Below are positions 1 through 6,246 of a stretch of DNA of 8,696 nucleotides, one piece after another. The position numbers and the translations under genes are program-made. Position 1 is the first letter of the stretch. The number at the start of each line of letters is the position of its first letter. Below the pieces are notes generated by a model. It had not been told where the DNA came from. It saw nothing but the letters and a program-made list of their open reading frames with translations, and did not search any database. Source of the stretch: Bacillota bacterium. Its GTDB lineage: Bacteria; Bacillota; Clostridia; Oscillospirales; Acutalibacteraceae. The DNA lies in assembly GCA_023420245.1 (NCBI GenBank), contig JAEZWL010000031.1, positions 1-8,696 of the forward strand, given 5' to 3'.

Positions 1-27
1 GGACAAAAAAATAATGAGTGAAACACC

Positions 28-34
28 AGGGAGG
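28..34 (+). promoter_or_regulatory. Ribosome binding site of jag (sets GTG start at 42)
   Basis: AGGGAGG lies 7 bases before GTG 42. An earlier in-frame GTG at 18 has no purine-rich site in front of it and would add eight residues ahead of the usual Jag N-terminus, so GTG 42 is the better start. Confidence 0.8.
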
Positions 35-41
35 TATTAGT

Positions 42-902
42 GTGATTAAAGAAGCAATCGCAACCGGAGATACCGTTGAGCTGGCCAGGGAAGCTGCCTG
101 CAAGGAACTTGGCGTGGAATCCTACGATGCCGAATTTGAGATTCTCGAGTTGCCGGCGAAGAAGACGTTCGGTCTTTTTGGAGGAAATCCCGCGAAGGTA
201 AGAGTGTACATTGAGAGCAGCCCGGCGGACGCCGCCGCGAAGTATTTGAAGACGATCCTCAACCATATGGGTCTTCTGTCGGTTGATATTACGGTTAAGG
301 AGGAAGACTCCGGCGCGCTGCTGTCGCTTTCCGGCGACGATATCGGCTATATCATTGGTCACCGCGGCGAAACGCTGGACGCGCTTCAATATCTGACAGG
401 ACTTGTTGCAAACCATATTGACAATACCTATTACCGCATTACGCTGGATATTGGCAATTACCGGGAAAAGCGCAAGGATACGCTGGAGATACTCGGCAAG
501 AAAATTGCGGCGAAGGTAGTAAAGACCGGAAGGAATACCTCCCTGGAACCAATGAATCCATATGAGCGCAGAATCATACATACCGCCGTTCAGACTGTAG
601 CAGGCGCAAAATCATGGTCAGAGGGCGAAGATCTCGCACGTCATGTTGTTATCGGCCCGGAAGCAGGGGAACGTCCGCTCCCGCGCAGACCCTATAACAA
701 TAATAATTATAACGGAAAACAGCGCCGTCCGTTCAATAAAGACGGAAATGGCAGGCCGAACGGGAGCTACAATAACAACCGTGCACCGAGACCGGCTTCC
801 GCAGCACCGGTAAACGCGCAGGGCAACGCTCCTGCCGCGCCGAGGCAGACGAATACGGGTAAGCCGGCGCCGCTGTATGGTCGTATTGATGCGAAGAAAT
901 AA
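42..902 (+). CDS. jag: RNA-binding protein Jag / KhpB (SpoIIIJ-associated)
   Basis: Cytoplasmic RNA-binding protein, known in relatives as KhpB/EloR, which pairs with KhpA and affects cell elongation and division. Started at GTG 42 it has 286 residues. Domains in order: the Jag N-terminal domain with its hallmark KKTFGLFGG (40-48); a KH domain with the GxxG loop GHRG (106-109); and an R3H domain with R176-x3-H180 in ERRIIH, followed by SEGEDLARHVVI. After about residue 205 comes a tail of roughly 80 residues rich in Asn, Arg, Pro and Ala, probably disordered, ending PAPLYGRIDAKK. From memory, the Bacillus subtilis protein is near 208 residues and lacks such a tail. In relatives yidC lies just upstream; here that gene is outside the window. 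A terminator at 920-951 separates jag from mnmE. Family assignment is secure; the role of the tail is unknown. Confidence 0.95.
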   Translation: MIKEAIATGDTVELAREAACKELGVESYDAEFEILELPAKKTFGLFGGNPAKVRVYIESSPADAAAKYLKTILNHMGLLSVDITVKEEDSGALLSLSGDDIGYIIGHRGETLDALQYLTGLVANHIDNTYYRITLDIGNYREKRKDTLEILGKKIAAKVVKTGRNTSLEPMNPYERRIIHTAVQTVAGAKSWSEGEDLARHVVIGPEAGERPLPRRPYNNNNYNGKQRRPFNKDGNGRPNGSYNNNRAPRPASAAPVNAQGNAPAAPRQTNTGKPAPLYGRIDAKK

Positions 903-919
903 TTGTAACATAAAAGTCC

Positions 920-951
920 GGGGCGGTTCGAAGGAATCGCCCCTGTTTTTT
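920..951 (+). terminator. Intrinsic terminator of jag
   Basis: A 10-base-pair stem pairs 920-929 (GGGGCGGTTC) with 934-943 (GAATCGCCCC), with one G-T wobble. The loop is GAAG, and TGTTTTTT follows. It sits 17 bases after the jag stop and should end the upstream transcription unit. Confidence 0.92.
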
Positions 952-1013
952 CGAAATATCAGGATTGTGCTGTATCGGCGAAAAATTACTTTTTTGCAGT
1001 GCGGCCTCTGCTT

Positions 1014-1019
1014 TAAAAT
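1014..1019 (+). promoter_or_regulatory. Candidate -10 box for the mnmE operon
   Basis: TAAAAT matches the -10 consensus at 5 of 6 bases in the 109-base gap between the jag terminator and mnmE. The -35 is poor: TTTTTG at 991-996 with a 17-base spacer. A promoter is expected here because the terminator at 920-951 blocks read-through, but the exact box is uncertain. Confidence 0.3.
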
Positions 1020-1047
1020 AAGAAAAGAGAGCAATCAGTATGATAAC

Positions 1048-1054
1048 GGAAGGG
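1048..1054 (+). promoter_or_regulatory. Ribosome binding site of mnmE (favours ATG 1061)
   Basis: GGAAGGG stands 6 bases before ATG 1061. The alternative ATG at 1040 has only AGAGAG at 1026-1031, 8 bases upstream. Starting at 1061 also leaves a short N-terminus like that of other MnmE proteins. Confidence 0.65.
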
Positions 1055-1060
1055 TTCGCT

Positions 1061-2449
1061 ATGAAATATCAGAATCAAAGTAAAAAAAACTCCACCATAG
1101 CGGCAATTTCTACACCGCAGGCGCCGGGGGGAATCGGAATAGTCCGTATTTCCGGACCGGATGCGCATCAAATCGCCCAAAGGGTGTTTTCGTCGAAAAG
1201 CGGAAAGACCTTTGTGCAGCTGTCGGGCTATCAGGCGCTGTACGGTAGGGTACACGACGGGGACGAGGATATTGACGAGGCGGTCGCTCTAAATTTCCGT
1301 GCTCCGGCGAGCTTTACGGGCGAAGATGTCGTCGAGCTTTCATGCCATGGCGGTCTTTACCTGATGCGCCGGGTTCTTAAGGCTGTTTTTGCGGCAGGCG
1401 CAAAGCCGGCTGAACCGGGAGAATTTACGCGCCGCGCGTTTCTGAACGGAAAAATCGGTTTGACCGAAGCCGAATCCGTCATGCAGCTGATTTGCGCGCA
1501 GGGCGAACAGGCGGCGAAGGCTGCGCTGGCGGGTCATGACGGCGCGTTGGAGAAAAAGATTGTTCAAATACGCGAAATGTTGATTCATACTGCCGCGCAC
1601 CTGTCTGCCTGGGCGGATTACCCGGAGGATGATATTCCGCAGGTAACCAGCGATGCACTGGCGGAAACGCTGGTTCATGCAAAAGCCGAGGTGGAACGCC
1701 TGCTTCGCCAGTTTGACGCGGGAAAAGCAATTCGGGAGGGTGTCGTAACGGTAATCGCCGGAAGACCAAATGTCGGAAAATCTACGCTGATGAATTTGCT
1801 TTCCGGGTGTGAGCGTTCGATAGTGACAGAATACGCCGGAACCACGCGCGACGTGGTGGAGGAAACCGTGCTTCTCGGAGGGATTCCGCTGCATCTGGCG
1901 GATACGGCAGGAATCCGCTTTACCGACGACCCGGTGGAACGCATTGGAGTTGTTCGTGCCAGAGATAAGCTGAAATCCGCTCAATTGGTGCTGGCAGTGT
2001 TTGATTCCTCTCAGCCGCTGAATGAGGAGGATAAGGAGTTGATTTCCGTGATTCAGGGAACCCCGGCTGTTGCGGTGATCAATAAAAGCGATTTACCCTC
2101 AAAAATAGACAGCGAGTATATTAAATTGTCGTTTCAACATATCGTATATATTTCTGCCTTATCCGGAGAGGGCTTGCAGGAGTTGACGGATGCGGTATCA
2201 GCATTACTGCAAACCTCTCAGCTGAATCCCGCCGAGGGAATCCTTTTTACGGAGCGCCAGCGCGATGCCGCGCGAAACGCGCAGGAGTGTATCCGCGAGG
2301 CACTGATGGCAGTGGAACAGGGAATTACGCTGGATGCCGTTACCGTTTCTATTGAGGACGCCATTTCTTCCCTGCTCGAGCTCACCGGAGAACGCGCGAC
2401 CGAGGCGGTTGTGGATTCTGTTTTCGCGCAGTTCTGCGTGGGAAAATAA
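1061..2449 (+). CDS. mnmE: tRNA modification GTPase MnmE (TrmE)
   Basis: With MnmG it installs the (carboxymethyl)aminomethyl group on C5 of wobble uridine 34 in certain tRNAs, using GTP hydrolysis and a tetrahydrofolate one-carbon unit. It has 462 residues, the normal family length. The N-terminal folate-binding domain begins STIAAISTPQAPGGIGIVRISG-like and includes FTGEDVVELSCHGG. The inserted G domain shows G1 GRPNVGKS (234-241), with the potassium-coordinating Asn at 237, then G2 TTRD (261-264), G3 DTAG (281-284) and G4 NKSD (341-344). The protein ends FCVGK, carrying the conserved C-terminal cysteine (459), so all key elements are intact. A start at ATG 1040 would add 7 residues and cannot be excluded. 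It is the first gene of an operon, with mnmG starting 24 bases downstream. Confidence 0.97.
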   Translation: MKYQNQSKKNSTIAAISTPQAPGGIGIVRISGPDAHQIAQRVFSSKSGKTFVQLSGYQALYGRVHDGDEDIDEAVALNFRAPASFTGEDVVELSCHGGLYLMRRVLKAVFAAGAKPAEPGEFTRRAFLNGKIGLTEAESVMQLICAQGEQAAKAALAGHDGALEKKIVQIREMLIHTAAHLSAWADYPEDDIPQVTSDALAETLVHAKAEVERLLRQFDAGKAIREGVVTVIAGRPNVGKSTLMNLLSGCERSIVTEYAGTTRDVVEETVLLGGIPLHLADTAGIRFTDDPVERIGVVRARDKLKSAQLVLAVFDSSQPLNEEDKELISVIQGTPAVAVINKSDLPSKIDSEYIKLSFQHIVYISALSGEGLQELTDAVSALLQTSQLNPAEGILFTERQRDAARNAQECIREALMAVEQGITLDAVTVSIEDAISSLLELTGERATEAVVDSVFAQFCVGK

Positions 2450-2473
2450 TCGTCAATAAACAAGGAGGAAGCC

Positions 2474-4348
2474 ATGAAATACGAGGCAGGAACATACGAT
2501 GTAGTCGTGATCGGCGCGGGACATGCCGGCATTGAAGCCGCGCTTGCTTCCGCGCGGCTCGGCTGTAAAACATGCGTATTCACGATAAATATGGACGCTG
2601 TAGGCAATTGCCCCTGCAATCCGTCCATCGGCGGAACGGCAAAGGGGCATCTGGTTCGGGAGATTGACGCGCTGGGCGGCGAGATGGGTAAAACTGCGGA
2701 TGCCGCGCTGATTCAAAGCAGAATGCTGAATCTGGGAAAGGGTCCTGCGGTGCATTCTCTGCGCGCGCAGATTGACCGGCGTGCGTACGGCAAGATTATG
2801 AAGCATAAGCTGGAGCTTCAACCCAATTTGCAGCTGAAGCAGGCGGAGGTCGTGGACATCACACGCGGGGAGGACGGCGCGTGGGAGATTGTAACCCGCA
2901 TGGATGCGGTTTATCACACGAAGGCTGTGGTAATCGCGACGGGTACCTTTCTCGGCGGTAGAATTTATCTGGGCGATGTATCCTATGAAAGCGGACCGGA
3001 CGGCATGTTTCCGGCCGCGTTTCTCGGGGAATCGCTGAAAAAGCTGGGGCTGCGGCTCCGTCGATTTAAAACGGGAACTCCGGCTCGTGTGCTGAAATCG
3101 AGCATCGATTTTACCGGACTCGAGGTGCAGGAGGGGGACGAGCCGGTCATTCCGTTTTCGTACGATACCCTGGAACCGATCCAAAACCGCGCAGTCTGCC
3201 ATATCTCGTGGACGAACGATGAGACAAAGAAAATTATATTGGCAAATATCCACCGTTCTCCGTTATACGGTGGAAAAATTGAGGGAGTCGGCCCGCGTTA
3301 CTGTCCGAGCATCGAGGATAAAATTGTCCGCTTTGCGGATAAGAAGCGGCATCAGCTTTTTATCGAGCCTTGCGGTTTGGATACCGAAGAAATGTATCTG
3401 CAGGGGATGAGCTCCTCCCTGCCGGAGGACGTACAGCTCGCATTCTACCGTTCGATTCCCGGCTTGGAAAAGGTGGAGATCATGCGCTCCGCCTATGCGA
3501 TTGAATACGATTGCGTAGACCCGCTCCAAATGCAGGCAACGCTTGAATTTCCGGAATTTCCGGGGCTTTACGGAGCCGGACAGTTTAACGGTAGCTCCGG
3601 CTACGAGGAAGCGGCGGCGCAGGGGTTGGTTGCCGGAATCAACGCGGCGTTAAAGGTGCTTGGCCGAGAGCCGATGGTTCTTGACCGCGCGAGCTCCTAT
3701 ATTGGTACGCTGGTGGATGACCTGATTACCAAGGGCTGCTCTGACCCGTATCGTATGATGACCTCAAGGAGTGAATACCGCTTGATTTTACGGCAGGATA
3801 ATGCAGACGAGCGGATGACCCCGACCGGACGCGCACTCGGATTGATTTCTGATGAACGCTGGAGCCGTTTTGAGCATAAGCAGCGGCAGAAGGAAGAGGA
3901 GCTTTCTCGTGCGGAAAAGACCGTGCTTCCGCCGTCAAAAGAGTTGAACGATATCTTGGTTTCACGTGAAACAACCGAGGTAACGACAGGAGTTAGGCTT
4001 GCCGACCTCATTCGCCGACCGGAGCTGAATTATGAGGTTCTTGCTCCCGTCGATCACAGCCGCCCGGATTTACCGGCGGCAGTGTTTGAAAACGTAGAAA
4101 TCGAATTGAAATATGCAGGCTATATCAAGCGCCAGAGGGCACAAATCGCGGAAATGCGCCGCCTTGAGGAACGCCGCCTGGCTCCTGACCTTAATTACAG
4201 GGAAATTGTCGGTCTGCGTACGGAAGCGCAGGAAAAGCTGGAAAAGGTGAAACCCAACAGCGTTGGACAGGCGTCCCGTATTTCCGGAGTGAGTCCGGCG
4301 GATATTTCCGTTTTGCTGATTTGGCTCAGCCGGTATAAGGAGGCTTAA
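2474..4348 (+). CDS. mnmG: tRNA uridine-5-carboxymethylaminomethyl modification enzyme MnmG (GidA)
   Basis: FAD-dependent partner of MnmE, forming the heterotetramer that modifies tRNA uridine 34. It has 624 residues, the usual family length. The N-terminal FAD-binding motif is GAGHAG (14-19). Next comes CNPSIGGTAKGHLVREIDALGG, with catalytic-type Cys48. A second signature, GPRYCPSIEDK, carries Cys277. A third signature, AGQFNGSSGYEEAAAQG, follows. The C-terminal domain that contacts MnmE is present (KPNSVGQASRISGVSPADIS). ATG 2474 follows AAGGAGG at 2463-2469. The stop is one base before the rsmG start, so the two are probably translationally coupled. Codons for LVSRETT, near residue 497, hold a parS site (3958-3973) for chromosome partition. 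No damage is seen. Confidence 0.98.
   Translation: MKYEAGTYDVVVIGAGHAGIEAALASARLGCKTCVFTINMDAVGNCPCNPSIGGTAKGHLVREIDALGGEMGKTADAALIQSRMLNLGKGPAVHSLRAQIDRRAYGKIMKHKLELQPNLQLKQAEVVDITRGEDGAWEIVTRMDAVYHTKAVVIATGTFLGGRIYLGDVSYESGPDGMFPAAFLGESLKKLGLRLRRFKTGTPARVLKSSIDFTGLEVQEGDEPVIPFSYDTLEPIQNRAVCHISWTNDETKKIILANIHRSPLYGGKIEGVGPRYCPSIEDKIVRFADKKRHQLFIEPCGLDTEEMYLQGMSSSLPEDVQLAFYRSIPGLEKVEIMRSAYAIEYDCVDPLQMQATLEFPEFPGLYGAGQFNGSSGYEEAAAQGLVAGINAALKVLGREPMVLDRASSYIGTLVDDLITKGCSDPYRMMTSRSEYRLILRQDNADERMTPTGRALGLISDERWSRFEHKQRQKEEELSRAEKTVLPPSKELNDILVSRETTEVTTGVRLADLIRRPELNYEVLAPVDHSRPDLPAAVFENVEIELKYAGYIKRQRAQIAEMRRLEERRLAPDLNYREIVGLRTEAQEKLEKVKPNSVGQASRISGVSPADISVLLIWLSRYKEA
3958..3973 (+). promoter_or_regulatory. 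parS site 1, inside mnmG
   Basis: GGTTTCACGTGAAACA matches the Bacillota parS consensus TGTTTCACGTGAAACA at 15 of 16 bases; the only change is the first base. The inner 14 bases (3959-3972) are a perfect palindrome. It should be a loading site for the ParB encoded at 7368-8231. It lies in the reading frame of mnmG and is read there as V-S-R-E-T. Confidence 0.93.
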
Positions 4349-4349
4349 A

Positions 4350-5063
4350 ATGCAGGATATCAGACCGCTGCTTCGAACAACGGCGCTCGAATTTGGGTTG
4401 GAGGTCACCGAAGCTCAGGCGGAAAGTTTTCAACAGTATATGGAGCTTTTGGTGGAATGGAATCAGAAAATGAATCTGACTGCGATTACCGAGCCAAGTG
4501 AGGTCGCGGTAAAGCACTTTTTGGACAGCATTTTGATTTTAAAATATCTGGAGCTTCCGGCGGGCGCGAAGCTGATTGATGTCGGAACGGGCGCGGGGTT
4601 CCCCGGCGTTCCGCTGAAAATCATGTGCCCCGATCTGGGGCTGACCTTGCTGGATGGTCTGAATAAGCGCCTGATCTTTTTACAGGATGTTCTGAACCAC
4701 CTGCGGCTGTCGGGCGAGCTGGTTCACGCTCGCGCGGAAGAGGCCGGAAGGCAGGGAAAGTACCGGGGTAAGTTTGATTTTGCCACCGCCCGTGCGGTTG
4801 CGCCGCTTAATCTGTTGTGTGAGTATTGCCTGCCCTTTTTGAAAATGGACGGAGTATTTGCCGCGATGAAGGGACCGCAAATTGGAGAAGAGCTGCAAGC
4901 GGCACGTAACGCGATTCAGCTTCTTGGGTGCGAGCTTCTAAAAGCGGAGGAATTCACGCTGCCCGGGGGAGACGGACGAAGTCTGGTATTGATTCAAAGG
5001 ACAAAAGCATTGCCTGCGCTGTATCCCAGGCATGGTGCAAAGATCACGAAAAGCCCCTTATAA
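4350..5063 (+). CDS. rsmG: 16S rRNA (guanine-527-N7) methyltransferase RsmG (GidB)
   Basis: Transfers a methyl group from S-adenosylmethionine to N7 of G527 in 16S rRNA; in other bacteria its loss gives low-level streptomycin resistance. It has 237 residues, a normal length. An N-terminal helical part carries the family signature WNQKMNLTAI (37-46) and HFLDS (56-60). The SAM-binding loop is DVGTGAGFPG (77-86), followed by the second acidic strand LTLLDGLNKR and the FATARAVAPL motif. The C-terminus LVLIQRTK...YPRHGAKITKSPL matches the family ending. ATG 4350 follows AAGGAGG (4337-4343) by 6 bases, and that ribosome binding site lies inside the end of mnmG. It is the last gene of the mnmE operon. 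No clear terminator follows, so some read-through toward noc is possible. Confidence 0.97.
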   Translation: MQDIRPLLRTTALEFGLEVTEAQAESFQQYMELLVEWNQKMNLTAITEPSEVAVKHFLDSILILKYLELPAGAKLIDVGTGAGFPGVPLKIMCPDLGLTLLDGLNKRLIFLQDVLNHLRLSGELVHARAEEAGRQGKYRGKFDFATARAVAPLNLLCEYCLPFLKMDGVFAAMKGPQIGEELQAARNAIQLLGCELLKAEEFTLPGGDGRSLVLIQRTKALPALYPRHGAKITKSPL

Positions 5064-5157
5064 AGGAATAGACGCATTGAAAATTTAGATGTACCCCAGC
5101 TGGTCATCCTCCTTGCAGCATAAAAATATTTTCGAAAGAGGAACGGTGCATTTCAAG

Positions 5158-5166
5158 TTATCCACT
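5158..5166 (+). promoter_or_regulatory. Near-consensus DnaA box upstream of noc
   Basis: TTATCCACT matches the DnaA box TTATCCACA at 8 of 9 bases. Its last base is the first base of a TATAAT box, so bound DnaA would cover the candidate noc promoter. Only one box is seen here, so this is not an origin by itself. Confidence 0.4.
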
Positions 5167-5171
5167 ATAAT
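5166..5171 (+). promoter_or_regulatory. Candidate noc promoter -10 box
   Basis: TATAAT is a perfect -10 box, but no good -35 lies 16-18 bases upstream (ACGGTG at 17). If it is used, the transcript starts near 5178 and carries a leader of about 130 bases that includes the hairpin at 5256-5307. Confidence 0.35.
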
Positions 5172-5255
5172 TTTGGAAAATCCGGGGATTTCAGCAACAA
5201 TGCGGGAAAACATTACAAAATAAAATTAAATTGCTTCCCATAATATTACAAAAAA

Positions 5256-5307
5256 CCGCCGCTCCTCATGCTATCCTTATCGTAAAGGACAAGCAAGGGG
5301 GCGGCGG
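5256..5307 (+). promoter_or_regulatory. Hairpin burying the noc ribosome binding site
   Basis: CCGCCGCTCCT (5256-5266) pairs with GGGGGCGGCGG (5297-5307) over 11 positions, two of them G-T wobbles. An inner 5-base-pair hairpin pairs TCCTT (5274-5278) with AAGGA (5285-5289). The right arm overlaps the Shine-Dalgarno AAGGGGG (5295-5301) and ends two bases before the TTG start. No T-run follows on the + strand, so it is not a forward terminator. On the other strand a run of six T follows the stem, so it could instead stop antisense transcripts. Confidence 0.55.
5295..5301 (+). promoter_or_regulatory. Ribosome binding site of noc (sets TTG start at 5310)
   Basis: AAGGGGG is 8 bases before TTG 5310 but 17 bases before the in-frame ATG 5319, which is too far. 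An in-frame stop at 5283-5285 rules out any start further upstream than this site allows. Confidence 0.65.
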
Positions 5308-5309
5308 CT

Positions 5310-6125
5310 TTGCACATCATGGGAGATAAAAACAAAGTCATACAGGTGAATATTGAGTCCATCCTTCCAAATCCTGCACAACCGCGTCGAGTATTCAACG
5401 AGCAGGAGCTTCTTGCGTTATCCCGCAGTATTCGGACCAACGGTCTGCTTCAGCCGATCACCGTGAGGAAAACCAATCAGGGTTACGAGCTGATTGCCGG
5501 AGAGCGGCGGCTTCGGGCGTGTAAAATTGCCGGGCTGTCGACAATCGCATGTATTGTAAACGACTGTTCTCCGGAGACAAGCGCGGTACTGGCAATGACA
5601 GAAAACCTGCAGCGGCAGGATTTGCAAATTTTTGAAGAAGCCGAGGGAATCCGAAAGCTGATTGAGCAATGGAACGTTACGCAGGAAGAAGCGGCGATGC
5701 GTTTGGGAAAAAGCCAGTCTACGTTGGCAAATAAGCTACGGCTGCTTCGCCTTTCAGAAGAGGAACGGGCAAAAATAACACGTGAGGGGTTGACGGAGCG
5801 GCATGCCCGCGCACTCCTGCGTATCAATGATGAAAAAATGAGAGCAAAAACCCTCAATGAAATCATTGCGAAGAATTTGAATGTTCAGCAGACGGACGAG
5901 CTGATTGAGCGGTTGCTCTCCGGCAGAAAGAAAACAAAGGCAAAACATATATTCATTGTCAAGGACGTAAGAGTTTTTTTCAATACCATCAACCATGCAA
6001 TCGAAGCAATGAAGCTGAGCGGTATCAACGCGCAGACGCGCAGGGATGAAACCGATGAGTACATTGAGTGCATTGTAAGGATACCTAAAACAGATGCCAC
6101 CGCAGGGGGCAAGAAACCTGCCTGA
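5310..6125 (+). CDS. noc: Nucleoid occlusion protein Noc (ParB family)
   Basis: ParB-like CTP-dependent DNA clamp that in Bacillus binds sites spread over the chromosome and blocks division over the nucleoid. It has 271 residues from TTG 5310. It shows the ParB N-terminal domain with NPAQPRRVF (21-29), the nucleotide-binding GERR (64-67) and ENLQRQD (98-104), then a helix-turn-helix with LGKSQSTLANKLRLL (132-146) and LTERHARALL. Gln136, Lys142, Arg147 and Arg164 sit at the four positions reported to separate Noc (Q, K, K, R) from ParB. The C-terminal dimer region VFFNTINHAIEAMKLSGIN...EYIECIVRIPK closely resembles Bacillus Noc. Only about 11 residues precede the first conserved strand, so the N-terminal amphipathic membrane helix of Bacillus Noc is absent. 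It has its own terminator and lies upstream of parA. Confidence 0.93.
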   Translation: MHIMGDKNKVIQVNIESILPNPAQPRRVFNEQELLALSRSIRTNGLLQPITVRKTNQGYELIAGERRLRACKIAGLSTIACIVNDCSPETSAVLAMTENLQRQDLQIFEEAEGIRKLIEQWNVTQEEAAMRLGKSQSTLANKLRLLRLSEEERAKITREGLTERHARALLRINDEKMRAKTLNEIIAKNLNVQQTDELIERLLSGRKKTKAKHIFIVKDVRVFFNTINHAIEAMKLSGINAQTRRDETDEYIECIVRIPKTDATAGGKKPA

Positions 6126-6174
6126 AATTAATTACAAGTGTTTACTCCTATTCCCTATATCATTTCCCGCGAGG

Positions 6175-6202
6175 CAGGCCGGACGAAAGTCCGGTCTGTT
6201 TT
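6175..6202 (+). terminator. Intrinsic terminator of noc
   Basis: A 10-base-pair stem pairs CAGGCCGGAC (6175-6184) with GTCCGGTCTG (6189-6198), with one G-T wobble. The tetraloop is GAAA, and TTTT follows. It lies 49 bases after the noc stop and directly before parS site 2. Confidence 0.88.
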
Positions 6203-6203
6203 G

Positions 6204-6229
6204 CGTGTTGTTTCACGTGAAACAACACG
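6204..6229 (+). promoter_or_regulatory. parS site 2, noc-parA gap
   Basis: The core 6209-6224 is TGTTTCACGTGAAACA, identical to the parS consensus at all 16 bases. The palindrome extends perfectly over 26 bases (6204-6229) with the centre between 6216 and 6217. It is the best parS in the window and the expected main ParB loading site here. Confidence 0.97.
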
Positions 6230-6246
6230 GCTCTGAACCATATAAT
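6217..6246 (+). promoter_or_regulatory. Candidate promoter overlapping parS site 2
   Basis: A perfect TATAAT (6241-6246) has a GTGAAA -35 (6217-6222; 4 of 6 bases) at an 18-base spacer. The -35 lies within the right arm of parS site 2. A transcript would begin near 6252, run through the structured stretch and could reach parA. Confidence 0.4.

Larger units (their letters stand above)
5064..5309 (+). other. AT-rich leader region between rsmG and noc
   Basis: This gap holds no gene. In order it contains a weak run of short inverted repeats, an AT-rich patch (5120-5137), a near-consensus DnaA box joined to a TATAAT box (5158-5171), a second AT-rich patch with two ATTACAAAA copies (around 5212-5220 and 5245-5253), and a long hairpin (5256-5307) that contains the noc ribosome binding site. 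No intrinsic terminator for the mnmE operon is visible. Confidence 0.7.

Noticed and set aside
1..21. End of an upstream gene (yidC expected)
   Set aside because: All three frames close before position 42, with stops at 12-14, 19-21 and 38-40, so the true end and identity cannot be told from a few codons.
456..469. Noc-site-like sequences (456-469 in jag, 6162-6175 after noc, 7193-7206 in parA)
   Set aside because: They match ATTTCCCGGGAAAT at only 10 or 11 of 14 bases and lack symmetry; matches this poor are expected by chance.
5064..5309. Replication origin in the rsmG-noc gap
   Set aside because: It is AT-rich with one near-consensus DnaA box only; an origin needs a cluster, and in relatives it lies next to dnaA, outside this window.
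5774..5789. CACGTG core in noc as a fourth parS
   Set aside because: The flanks (AATAA before, AGGGG after) do not match the parS arms.
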